Shown piece after piece: positions 27,294-36,349 of a DNA stretch of 64,000 nucleotides. Source of the stretch: Toxotes chatareus (taxonomy: Eukaryota > Chordata > Actinopteri > Toxotidae). The number at the start of each line of letters is the position of its first letter. Position 1 is the first letter of the stretch. The DNA is taken from contig CM028898.1 in assembly GCA_016801885.1 (NCBI GenBank), forward strand, positions 14,482,858 through 14,546,857, given 5' to 3'. Made by a program: the position numbers and the translations under genes. Under the pieces are notes generated by a model, which was not told where the DNA came from, made no database searches, and saw only the letters and a list, made by a program, of their open reading frames with translations.

Positions 27294-30200
27294 CTGACAC
27301 ACGCGTACAAGAGTCACAGAGGAAGCAAAACCACAAGTGTGAGGAGAAACGCCATGAAACACGGACTCCCCTGGCCTCACGGATGTACCCCTCTCCCAGA
27401 CCATCCCTGCCTCTTCTGCCATTCCCATGCCACTGAGGTTACACAGGGCCTGAAGGCACACTTCCTCCAGGGCCTCCTCATCAGGAAAACGAAGCAGGAT
27501 GACGACGAGACGAGGCACTGCACCGCGTCGCAGTAACAGCTCCTGCTGCTTAGCTGAAGGAGACGGAGAAAATAATTATTTAGAGTGTGTTGCATTTGAA
27601 AACGTATACAGTAAAATCTATTGGAACGAGTAGCGTTTTTTTTTGTAAACCTCACTGTACTTGAATAGTACGGTGGCTGAGAAAGGCCACGCAAACGCAA
27701 AAGCCTCACAATGGAAGTTGTTACTTTCTGGCTACGAAGTGGAAGAACCGCGGTCAAGCGGTAACACGGGAGCGGCTGGCTTTGACCGCAACTTTTGCAT
27801 TTGTGTGGCCTCTCTCGGCCACCGTAGAATAGGAAGGTTGACAACATTAAGGAATTACAACATGAACTTGAAACAAAAAGCAAAGGGGGAATTTAATTCC
27901 AGAACTTGTCACGAGATGTTTGTAACTGGTTATGACACTCACAGCTATCATAAGACATTCGCGAGATGGCCCTCGCAGCGTGAAGGAGCAGTTCGTGATC
28001 TGAACTGGTCAGCACCGACAGCAGAGCCGTGACCAAGCCTGCATCACCGAAACCTTTACGAACCACGGCTGAAACGAAACAAACAAAACAAAAAAAAACT
28101 CAGTGAGAGTGTGTAAAACTACAGTGATAAAAAATAAGGTTCAAGCAAGCTTTCGGCACGTGACTGATCTCACACACTTCATTACAGAGTAAGTAAATGA
28201 TGGATAAAGAAATTATAGACAAACATATATCCATATAAATGACTTACATTCCTTTGCGAGTTCAGCCACTAGTTTTGCAGTCAGCAGAGTGAGGGGCCCT
28301 CTGCTCCTCAGAGACAGGGCCAGGATTGGCAGGATCCCACTTATCACTACCTGCTCAGCAGCGCCTTTCTCTGGACACAAGTGGAATTGTTCATGTAAAC
28401 ACAACACCGATAGACAGTACATTAGAATATTATGAGGGATCAATAAAGTAATAAACTTATAACCACTTTATGAGAACAACGCCAAAGCTTTTAAGATGAA
28501 ATTGCATGAATATGAAGTTGTAGCAGCTGTAGCTTTTGAATGATTTGTCCCGTAATTTTGTGACAGAGTGGTGAATTTAGTCTTTTTGGGTTTTTCGCTT
28601 GATCTCTGGGACCTGTCTTTACCTCTTCTGCCTCTCTATACCCCTGTTGCTCTCTTGCTGGGAGACACAAATGCAGCTTAACGTCTGCCAGGGACTTATA
28701 ACAGTCATCCCTTCACAGTCTCTCAACCCCCAGATCCCCATTTCTCACAGGTGTGGTTTTGCCACAGGTTTTATTATTCAGAATGGGAAGCTGTTATGAT
28801 ATAGTGGGAGGTATGCTGTCATTAGGTATACTGGTATGGAAACACATAAATATGTAAATTGCATGTGGCAGCAGAGCTGTCTACATTTTGCAATTCAAAT
28901 CACATCAAGTGAAAGACATACTATGACACAAGAAATAACCCTGAAAACCCTCATTATATACCACGAAGCCTGTGACAGGTTGTGATATATTTTATGCTGT
29001 CTGGCAGGTAGTGTTATAGCTGAGGTTTGAGATATTTCACAGCCTACGATAAATTCCAATTGGAAATGAAATATACACTGTGTGCAAATGAACTCACTCC
29101 TCTCCTTAATGTTGGTCAGCACTGTGTTCAGATGTGGTTTGAGTTCATCCTCGATCAGCTCCAAACCAAGGACCCTGATGGCGCCTAATGCATTGTTCAG
29201 GTTGTCTGTGGGGTGGTACAGAAAAATGGAGACATATCAAGAGTCATAAAATGGAGCACAAGTAAAAGGCCATCAGGAACAGATGCTGTGTGGGTGAAGA
29301 AGAAACATGAAAGTCATTACGGTTGGGCTGCTCATAAAAAGCACAGCATGCGATATGAAAACACACAAATGGGAAAATACTGGAGGTATAAACAGCACAG
29401 TATGACAAGGAGTTTGTTAGAATTGCATTTTGATCAGGATTTAGATCATTTACTGTCAAATTCATGGACCAAATATAACATTTTTATGTTGAAATTCACT
29501 ATATTGATCTTTAAACTCCAGTGGAAATTAATCAAACATGTTTAGAACTGAGTTGAAGCACCAGTATGGAAGCAGTGGACAGCTCTGCTCACACGTCTCT
29601 GAGCTGCTGTCCATGTCATACTGCAGATCTGACCAGCTTCCTGGTGAGTGCTCTGGTCAAGGACACTTCAACAGTAAATACCACTTACCTAGCCAGATTT
29701 TCTCAGCAGGTCTGTGCAAACATAAAACCCTTCACATGTCAAACCCAATTCTCTCTTCAGTAGCCCTTCAATTAGTTTATACAGAGGCCAGTGAAACATA
29801 GAGATTAGTAAATGTGACCACTATATTCTTCGCCTTCAGCTCAGCAAACACCAGACCATTAACATGTGGAGACATTAGGGGGCTTAAAAAAACTACACCA
29901 GTATTTTTGCATGTTTTAACCCTTTACTACTAACCATGTACAGTATACTTTAAATCACATATAATCATATTGCAAACTGTGCAGCTGTTTGACAAATTTC
30001 AATGTATTTGTCCTACCATTCCTGGCAGCCACTGGATATGAAAATCAATTAGTAGACTCTTGAAACTCGCTTGAATCGGTGAATCCACTCAAATGAAAAG
30101 GTAATTCAGCACAACAGTCCAGTCAATCTGCACTTAAACTGCATAACCACACCATAATAATGCAAATTGGCAAAAATAATGCAGTGTTAATGTTCAAGTG

Positions 30201-30696
30201 CTGGTTTCAAGAGTCTGCTTGATCTTCATATTCTACAGAAATGAATATGAAACAATGGCTGCCTGGAATGGTAGAAAGCAAATTATATATGCTTTGTTGT
30301 TAAACAGTTAAACAACAACACTGGTGTGGCCCTTTAAGGATTCATGGAAAGTAAAGATCTCTGGTTTGAATCTCTTCACCAGCCATGAAAACGTGTGAAA
30401 GAACACGGCAGTAAAAATCTAACTTGCCTCATTAAACTGCTCAGTGGCCAACAGTGTAAAATTCTGGCTGCACCTGACAGATCCCATGTGTAACTGTGTG
30501 TCGGTTCTCTAAATGAATAAAGATATTACAACCACGTCAATGTCGTAGCCACTATAATGATCCTACACAGTAAAACATCAGCCATGGCGCTGTTGAACTC
30601 ACCATTTGGTGTGTAAGGTTGCAGTCGGCTGGATCTTCGTTTGTCCCTGTGGGATCTCGTGTAACTGTATGTGAGCGGCACGTTAGGGTGTCCCAT
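26998..30696 (-). CDS. Short RAP1GDS1 (SmgGDS)-like armadillo-repeat protein, 303 aa, six exons
   Basis: The start at 30694-30696 has A at -3 and G at +4. Exons 30603-30696, 29098-29205, 28248-28370, 27943-28068, 27389-27553 and 26998-27293 join in frame through GT/AG sites. Exons 2-5 (residues 32-205) resemble the first armadillo repeats of SmgGDS: DNLNNALGAIRVL against DNLSDTLKKLKI; SGILPILALSL against SGILQLFASLL; AKLVAELAKE against ANIIAEVAKN; DAGLVTALLSVLTSSDHELLL against DAGLISPLVQLLNSKDQEVLL; SRMSYDS against GNICYDS. SmgGDS binds prenylated small GTPases and is about 600 aa; this protein ends after roughly four repeats, with a unique 98-residue tail. Its function is inferred only from resemblance. 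The 95-bp last intron is the least certain junction. Confidence 0.78.
27389..27553 (-). CDS. RAP1GDS1-like exon 5 (armadillo repeat)
   Basis: Residues 151-205, with ELLLRRGAVPRLVVILLRF and EEVCLQALCNLSGMGM, a standard armadillo helix pattern. The donor, G then GTACAT, is moderate; reading through it stays open, so an intron-retained form is possible. Confidence 0.75.
27669..27826. mobile_element. Foldback MITE in an intron of the RAP1GDS1-like gene
   Basis: Inverted ends TACGGTGGC and GCCACCGTA, with arms continuing GAGA..GGCCAC..CAAA.GCAAAAG. GAATAG sits directly outside both ends (27663-27668 and 27827-27832), a probable target duplication. Family unknown to me. Confidence 0.8.
27943..28068 (-). 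CDS. RAP1GDS1-like exon 4 (armadillo repeat)
   Basis: 126 bp, residues 109-150, with DAGLVTALLSVLTSSDHELL and ARAISRMSYDS. An earlier GT would break the frame, so the GTGAGT donor was chosen. A 126-bp exon encoding one armadillo repeat is, as I recall, typical of RAP1GDS1. Confidence 0.82.
28248..28370 (-). CDS. RAP1GDS1-like exon 3 (armadillo repeat)
   Basis: Residues 68-108, with SGILPILALSLRSRG and LTAKLVAELAKE. Same motif order as the SmgGDS repeat. Acceptor gtccag, donor GTAAGT. Confidence 0.82.
29098..29205 (-). CDS. RAP1GDS1-like exon 2
   Basis: Residues 32-67, starting DNLNNALGAIRVLGLELIED. Helical, Leu-rich; corresponds to the first SmgGDS helix pair. Acceptor cccacag, donor GTGAGT. 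Confidence 0.8.
30013..30274. repeat. Imperfect palindromic repeat, likely MITE core
   Basis: CTACCATTCCTGGCAGCCA at the left is mirrored by TGGCTGCCTGGAATGGTAG at the right, with further paired blocks (ATATGA/TCATAT; AGACTCTTGAAAC/GTTTCAAGAGTCT). Weaker pairing appears to extend outward to about 29890 and 30340. Lies in the first intron of the RAP1GDS1-like gene. Confidence 0.7.
30603..30696 (-). CDS. RAP1GDS1-like exon 1
   Basis: 31 codons plus one base: a basic, Tyr/Arg/Ser-rich leader (MGHPNVPLTYSYTRSHRDKR) not present in SmgGDS, which starts just before the equivalent DNL. The donor is GTGAGT. Confidence 0.75.
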
Positions 30697-31265
30697 TCTG
30701 TTCCGTCCTCTGGTCTTTGGACAGCGCCCAGCGAAACTGTCTCAGGTTGACATCTTCATGCAAAACAAACAGCTCTTATTTGTAATCATTCTCCTTTCTC
30801 TTGCCAGATTTCTTTCTTTTGGTGCCAGTCTTTGGCGTCATTAGCTTTTAAAAACCTACTTCAGCCTTCTCTGCATCTAACTTTACTCACACCCATCCTG
30901 CACTAAGGTTTTGTGCTAAATAAAAATTATTGTGTATTTTTTGAACATGCCCGAGTAGTCCGTCTTCCATGTACTCCAGCTGGCTCTCTGTCCCCTCTCA
31001 GGGTTAATACAGAGAAAATCCTCACTAATGCTGCCCCCCCCATCCTCTGCGTGTTTGTGTGTACAGCTAAGGTATTAGCACTTGGCTGACTCTGCTGGGC
31101 GTATTCCTATGGCCTTAAAATCTCCCACAATGCCTTTCAGCTTCTTGAAAATCCAATCCCAAACAACAACACAGACAGGTAAGCATCAGGAGACTGTTAC
31201 TGTACACAAGTACATTATCTGATGGCAGTTGGATTGCAGTTTTGATTTGTCTTCAGTCTGATAAA
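30697..31265. other. Intergenic region and likely promoter of the RAP1GDS1-like gene
   Basis: Lies between the RAP1GDS1-like start and the likely end of the AP-2-like transcript. No TATA or clear CCAAT box is placed. Just upstream of the start codon is a very short upstream ORF (MKMST, then stop). Confidence 0.5.
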
Positions 31266-31271
31266 TTTATT
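31266..31271 (-). terminator. Possible poly(A) signal of the AP-2-like gene
   Basis: AATAAA on the minus strand about 870 bases beyond the stop. If used, the 3' UTR would include the 31.8-32.0 kb foldback element. An earlier variant signal could be used instead. Confidence 0.35.
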
Positions 31272-31792
31272 CTAACCCTGACTTCTTTCTCTAAAACATC
31301 TAAGGAAATGGGTTTGTTGAAATAAATTTCAAATTATTTTCTTCTCTCCAGAGTTGTGTAATTAAACTAATTCTATGATGTTAAAGTAATTTAAACTGCA
31401 AAATATACAAAGCAGTTCCCTTTTTACTCAGTGATCAATAAATTCAAACTAAGCTTGCTCCGTTTATGACACCTACCACAACACAATCACAGACTCAAGT
31501 ACTTATGAAAATTAAATCTCTATATTTTACTCAGATCTTGAGGTTCCAGTAAAAACAGAAAATTAATTTCATTACTCTAGTACAGAACAACAGAACTGGA
31601 AATCTAGACAATAAATACAACAGGAGACACTGTAACACCAGCAAAAAAATATAATGCAGACCTCTTCAATGTCTTTCCACTGGTTTTGCCTGTTCACTAA
31701 AAATCTAGGATGAAAAAATAATATATGACAGGATTCAGTTTAGACATCTAAATGCTTATGAAACCTGCTACTAAAGAAACAGAGGATTCGCT

Positions 31793-32003
31793 TGAAGAAA
31801 CAGTTCAACATTTTGGGAAATGTGCTTAATCGCTTTCTTGCCAACTGTTAGATGAGAAGATTAATCGCGTTCTCATGCCTCGCCTGCTGGCTCCAGCTAC
31901 CTGTTTACCATACAGTCGTTAGAACGGTATCAAACTCCTCATCTAACTCTCAGCAAGAAAGCGATAATGTGTAGTTCCCAAAATGTCAAACTATTCCCTT
32001 AAG
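31793..32003. mobile_element. MITE with about 25-bp inverted ends, 3' of the AP-2-like ORF
   Basis: The left end CAGTTCAACATTTTGGGAA mirrors the right end TTCCCAAAATGTCAAACTATT, with inner arms sharing CGCTTTCTTGC/GCAAGAAAGCG and TTAGATGAG. The right flank has TTAA and the left has TTGA, hinting at a TTAA-type duplication. I recognise it as a repeat common in fish genomes. Confidence 0.8.
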
Positions 32004-32143
32004 GTGGACTCAGAGATGTCACATATGACATTATGCAGAGCTCACCACAGCTGTGACTGCCTTCACAGAAGCTCCACCCAGCTCGGCTTGTCCCTTTGAA
32101 AGGGACTATGATTTGTTCTTTAGACCTGTCATGTGACCAGGAG

Positions 32144-32615
32144 TCACACAGTTCCGGCTGCACTGAGACCACTGGAAACAGTCTCATATCCCACAGAAAC
32201 CAGGGTAAGGACGTTATCCTCCATGTCATCTTGCTTGCATTGCTCTGCTTGAGTTTCCACAGGACCACCAGCTCCAGTTTCCTGTCTCATTTTCTTCCTG
32301 GCTTTGCCTCGCGCCTTGCCTTTTGAAATGACCTTCCCTTGCTCTTTGAGCCCTCCAGACACCTTGTGACACTTGTCCATGTCAGTTGAGTGGGTTTTGC
32401 GGTGGCGCCTGCGGATACGCCGCATTGGCGGACCAGAGTCAGTTGGGTCTGATGCTGCTGCACCAGACAGGATGCGAATCTGCTGTTCAATTACCATAAT
32501 GATCATGTCCAGTGCAACATCTAACATTCCCAGACCGAGGCCATGAGTGACGCTGTCAAACGCACCACTGTTGTCTGGGTCCTTGAAACATTTTCTCATA
32601 TCCTCCAGGTGGTTC
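32144..32615 (-). CDS. AP-2-like gene, last coding exon
   Basis: Residues 240-396 and a TGA stop. Holds NHLEDMRKCFK, VTHGLGLGMLDVALDMIIM (the likely last helix of the dimerisation domain), a basic patch MRRIRRRHRK, a Lys/Gly-rich segment, and an acidic, Ser/Val-rich end without known homology. Confidence 0.85.
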
Positions 32616-33847
32616 CTGAGAGAAAAAAGAGAGCGTTATTTTTTTCCAAAATTCCTTGGAAAAACAGGCTTGAAAGCTGTGTTACAGCAAAAGCATCTGC
32701 TACGTACTTAGTTTCAATGATTTTGGACCAGTGTTGAACTGTATTTGTCTCTGGGATGAGCTGTTTAGCCATGTTGCTGTAGTCAATGTAGTCATGGGCA
32801 AAATCCTTCATATCGTCACACAAAGCCCTCGTGTCGCCTGAGAACATACACAAATTGAAACTTCTTAGTCGCTTGCAATGAAAGTCCATGTTCTCTAATG
32901 TAAACATTCCTTCACACAGACAGACAGACACACACAAACGCACACCTTCAGTGAGTTTGGAGAACGAGGAGGATACAGAGGTAGTTGTGCTTGGTGTGAG
33001 GCCGAGTACATTAAGAGACTCCAAAAGTGTTTTCTTGCTGGCTGGGCCTCTGCTGACCCGAGTGTACGCTGCCAAGGAGCGCAGGGACATCTTCTCTGGG
33101 GCCTGCAGGCGCCGTTTAATTTCATCGTAGGAGATGAGATATTTCCCTGAAATTCGAGCAGCACAGGAAGAGGTGAGTCCATCAGCACAGCAGGGATGGG
33201 ATTTAATTGCATTTTATCAAATCTGAATACCATACTGAATTAGTCTGAAAATTTTTAAATGACAAAGGATCTAAATGATCGAACTATAAAACTAAAACTC
33301 AAGAACTCAGATAACATTCAATTTACAAATGAGATAAACCACCTGACTTTTTTGTCCATTGTTCTTTTGTAATTAAAAATGAAACGATATAAAAAATTTA
33401 AGTGTGGTATTTTTACTAGCTGTAGATCCAAAATGGAGCCAAAAAAACTGGCCACTTACGAGCCTTAGAGCCTTTCATGTTGGGATCCAGGAGTGAGGAC
33501 ACCTCTGCAAATGGCATCTGGGTACTGGACTCTGAATTTGTGCTCGAGTTTGGCTGCAGCTCCTGATTCTGAGACACATCCTCCGTCTGGGCAGAAACCT
33601 GCATCTGGGGCTGAATATGAGGCTGAATGCTGTGCATGTCCATCTGGTTCTGATCTAGCGGAGCCTGGTCTTGCACTTGAGGGAGGACCAATGTGTTTTC
33701 AGATAAGCCTTGTAGACCCATGCCCCCTTCTGCTACACTGCCAGTTTGCTCTGAAGACACCTGAAAAATGCCCATAACTGGCTTTACGACAGTGAAAACC
33801 ATGTTCCCCTGGGCATCCAGACCCACCATCCTTGTAGATGGGTCCAT
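32144..33847 (-). CDS. Divergent AP-2 (TFAP2)-like transcription factor, 396 aa, four coding exons
   Basis: The start codon at 33845-33847 has G at -3 and +4. Exons 33460-33847, 32946-33146, 32708-32837 and 32144-32615 join in frame through GT/AG sites. Residues 1-129 are Gln/Ser-rich like an activation domain. Residues 130-290 follow the AP-2 C-terminal domain: KYLISYDEIKRRLQAPE parallels the AP-2 KYKVTVGEVQRRLSPPE; then a basic stretch with Arg159, Arg162, Lys167 and Lys168; LLESLNVLGL parallels LREKLDKIGL; FSKLTEG parallels LTSLVEG; VTHGLG parallels ISHGFG. A basic tail (residues 304-313) could be a nuclear signal. AP-2 proteins bind GC-rich DNA as dimers through a helix-span-helix; whether this one does is inference. 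Typical AP-2 proteins are about 440 aa. Confidence 0.82.
32708..32837 (-). CDS. AP-2-like gene, coding exon 3 (span region)
   Basis: Residues 197-239 plus two bases, starting GDTRALCDDMKDFAHDYID. Matches the AP-2 segment EAVHLARDFGYVCETEF in length and hydrophobic pattern. Donor GTACGT, acceptor tctcag. Confidence 0.86.
32946..33146 (-). CDS. AP-2-like gene, coding exon 2 (basic region and first helix)
   Basis: Residues 130-196 plus one base. Covers the part most like AP-2, from RKYLISYDEIKRRLQ through SLRSLAAYTRVSRG to SFSKLTE. The donor GTGTGC falls right after the TEG glycine's first base. Confidence 0.87.
33460..33847 (-). CDS. AP-2-like gene, coding exon 1 (Gln-rich N-terminus)
   Basis: Residues 1-129 plus one base. 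Begins MDPSTRMVGLDAQGNMVF, then Gln/Met/Pro-rich repeats (QPHIQPQMQ), ending DPNMKGSKA. No PPxY motif of the kind known in classical AP-2 activation domains is visible. The acceptor upstream of the ATG is at 33897; the donor is GTAAGT. Confidence 0.85.
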
Positions 33848-34415
33848 GACCTTGCTGGAATTTTACCTTTCTAACTGATGGAGAAGGCTCCAGAGGCTGC
33901 AATTATCAGATCAGATCACCTTAGAGGCCCATGTAGTGTTACCGTATACCTTTCTCTTTTTAAATGGTTGACTCTCTCTCTACAGACAAGGTAAAACCTC
34001 CCACATTGAAACTGCTGGAACTTTTCACAGTCTTTGTACAGTTTCATAAAGCTTAAAATCTCTCATGGCAACATCACAGCAGAATTCTGTAAGAAAAGAA
34101 AAAGAAAAATCAGGGTTAAATGACACAACTTGTGGGTTGAAACATGGTTGTGATTGACAGTTAAGCCCACTCCCAGAACATGCACCCCGAATGACTGGTA
34201 CACAGAGAGGATGGATTTTTTTTTGATGGTCCATCAGCCCACTGGGATTTGTCCTGGTATCCCTGAACCAAATTTCTGAACAAAAAAAGTCTGTAATGAA
34301 AAAAAACTGGGTATAGGTCTTGAATTACACTACACTGTGCGTAAGGCTGTGCACAGCATGTTTATGTGTAGAGGTCAGGGATCTACTATAGGTGCTAATA
34401 GACTTAACACTAAAC

Positions 34416-34617
34416 CAGTGGTGTCCAAACTGTTCCACAAAGGGCCGTGTGGCTGCAGGTTTTTCTTCCAACCAGTCAAGAGCACACAGTGTGACCAATC
34501 ACCTGTCTGAGGACTGAGATCAGTTGATTAAATGAATCAAGTCTGGTGTGCTGCTGCGCGGTTGGAACAAAAACCTGCAGCCACACGGCCCTTTGTGGAA
34601 CAGTTTGGACACCTCTG
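34416..34617. mobile_element. hAT-type foldback MITE with perfect 8-bp target duplication
   Basis: About 60-bp inverted arms (CAGTGGTGTCCAAACTGTTC at the left; the complement ending GACACCTCTG at the right). The flanks at 34408-34415 and 34618-34625 are both CACTAAAC. An 8-bp duplication with CAG-type ends is the hAT hallmark. Lies in the 5' intron of the AP-2-like gene. Confidence 0.92.
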
Positions 34618-35318
34618 CACTAAACAACCCATTAATCTAGTCTGTGACAGTCCTCTCCTGTCCCAAGTCTAAAAATCACGACTTTCTCGCATTGCATTGT
34701 GTCTTAGTTTTACATTTACTCGCTGTCATGCAAGAAAACACACCACGGGAATGTGATCCGGATCCTCTCAGTGCGTCAAAGCGCAAAATCCATCCAGATG
34801 CATTACGCACAGCTTTCAGACGTAACGGAGGGGACAGGCTCTCTGATGAGGCTCAAACAATAGTGTCAGTGTCTGTCCAAGTGTCCACACAATAATCAAA
34901 TATTATGAATAATCAAATGTTAACTTTTAACCGGGTGAGAGGTAAATGCTGCGGACCTGAATACATGATTAACATGTAACTGTGCAAACTAATAACTTTG
35001 GGAAAATGACACACGCTTTGTCGCCTCCTCCTGCTGCTTCATCAGCATTTAATGACCACAGTGGCCAATTCTCACTTGTAGCTGTGTGCCAAAAAAAAAA
35101 AACTAGCTGCCAACAAACCGACGCAAATTTTTATCTTAACTAACGTTCATCATCATGGCTGCCATGAGCGGCCGTGGCTGGGTGCTTTTTTTTGTACTGC
35201 AGGCCTGAAACGCTGCACAAAGCGGGCAGAACTCTAACAAGCGGCTGCGGTTCTGGACGGGACAGACCCAGTTCAAGCGCTAACCTTGGATGCAACTAGT
35301 GACGGCTGTCCCACTCAC

Positions 35319-35430
35319 CGATTTGCCGTCTGATTTCTCCTAAAACGACACTGATCCTAGAACGGTCCGCGTCGAAGCCAGCGACATTTTTCCTCCTTCG
35401 CTGCTGTTGCTTCGGCGGGTTGCAAATCAG
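35319..35430 (-). other. Probable 5' non-coding first exon of the AP-2-like gene
   Basis: A strong donor, CG followed by GTGAGTGG, ends at 35319. The sequence above it is GC-rich and close to two CCAAT boxes. The start is only approximate. It contains a 15-codon upstream ORF. A further candidate non-coding exon lies at about 33952-34086, behind a very good acceptor (pyrimidine tract then TTACAG). Confidence 0.5.
35340..35387 (-). other. Upstream ORF (15 aa) in the AP-2-like leader
   Basis: ATG at 35385-35387 with A at -3, reading MSLASTRTVLGSVSF and stopping at 35340-35342, just before the exon donor. If the leader is transcribed as proposed, it could dampen translation of the main ORF. Confidence 0.4.
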
Positions 35431-35472
35431 CTGTACGTGCACTACCGCTCGAGAGCCGTAATCCCACCGCCC

Positions 35473-35519
35473 ATTGGTCGAGTGACATGTCAATCACGCA
35501 TCAACTGATTCTTCATTGG
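35473..35519 (-). promoter_or_regulatory. Paired CCAAT boxes of the AP-2-like gene promoter
   Basis: Two CCAAT boxes on the minus strand, at 35473-35477 and 35515-35519, 42 bp apart and just upstream of the GC-rich putative first exon. This is the standard arrangement for NF-Y driven promoters. No TATA box stands out. Confidence 0.55.
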
Positions 35520-36349
35520 ACAAGAGGGGTGTCATCAGAGAAGAGGAGGCGGTATTTCCGACTCAGGCTTGTTCGAATACAATGGAACGAAGTCTTGTAC
35601 TTTTTCATGCTCGCTTTAACAAGGGGGTCTGCAAGAACAATTCACACATGCATCTGTGGTAATTATTTCTTGGGCAGGGCTTGATGCCAAGGATTTAAAA
35701 CAATCATTATAAATGTACTGTTATAATACCAAATTAGTAATGCATTGAAGCTTTCAGTGTGTGTTATAGAAAGGTGTGCAGATCACAGATAAGTTTTTTC
35801 TTTTATATCACTGAAATGGTTTTGCAAATATTGTGTAGTTAACCTTAACCTTTCAACCACTGTATAGACAGGTCAATCACAAGCATGAGCCCAGACTCAG
35901 GAGACTGAATAATAAACATTCCCTAACTTTACTCCATCCATAGCAAAATTATTGGAAATGAAAACTCACTGAAAAAAATGGCTGCTTATAATTTAATATG
36001 TAAAATAATAAATACTAATCTAAATGATCATCCAAGTCCTTACAAAATCAGTGAGATCTCAAAACTGAAGTATAAACACTAAATAAAGAGAAGAGAACTA
36101 CAAGTAGTTGGAGAAAATTGTTGTCAGTAGAGATGTGGCCCATCAGCTGGCGAACTGTAGCCTGAAATCTCCCAACTGTGGCCACGGTGCAACATCTAGT
36201 GGACATTTCAGAATATTACACATCAGTTCACTCTAAATTCTCATTTCCACTATGTTATAGAATATTTTTGTCTTAAAAATGAGTTCATAACTGTTCTAAA
36301 AGCAATGTGACACACTCTAACACAATTTACATACAGGAAAATAAGCAGC
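35520..36349. other. Intergenic region between kif19 3' end and AP-2-like promoter
   Basis: About 0.8 kb of AT-rich sequence without coding potential that I can support; contains the repeat-like word ACATCTAGTGGACATTTCAG. Confidence 0.5.

Noticed and set aside
27377..27883. 168-codon open frame on the minus strand
   Set aside because: Out of frame with the armadillo exon and reads through the intron and a MITE.
27661..28032. 123-codon open frame on the plus strand
   Set aside because: Antisense to RAP1GDS1-like exon 4 and the TACGGTGGC MITE.
33699..33902. Alternative minus-strand frame starting MQPLEPSPSV
   Set aside because: Overlaps the AP-2-like start in another frame and ends early; the frame starting at 33847 continues in phase through all later exons.
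34644..34895. 83-codon plus-strand frame near the AP-2-like promoter
   Set aside because: No recognisable family and no splice partner. It might be an unannotated divergent transcript, but nothing in the sequence supports that.
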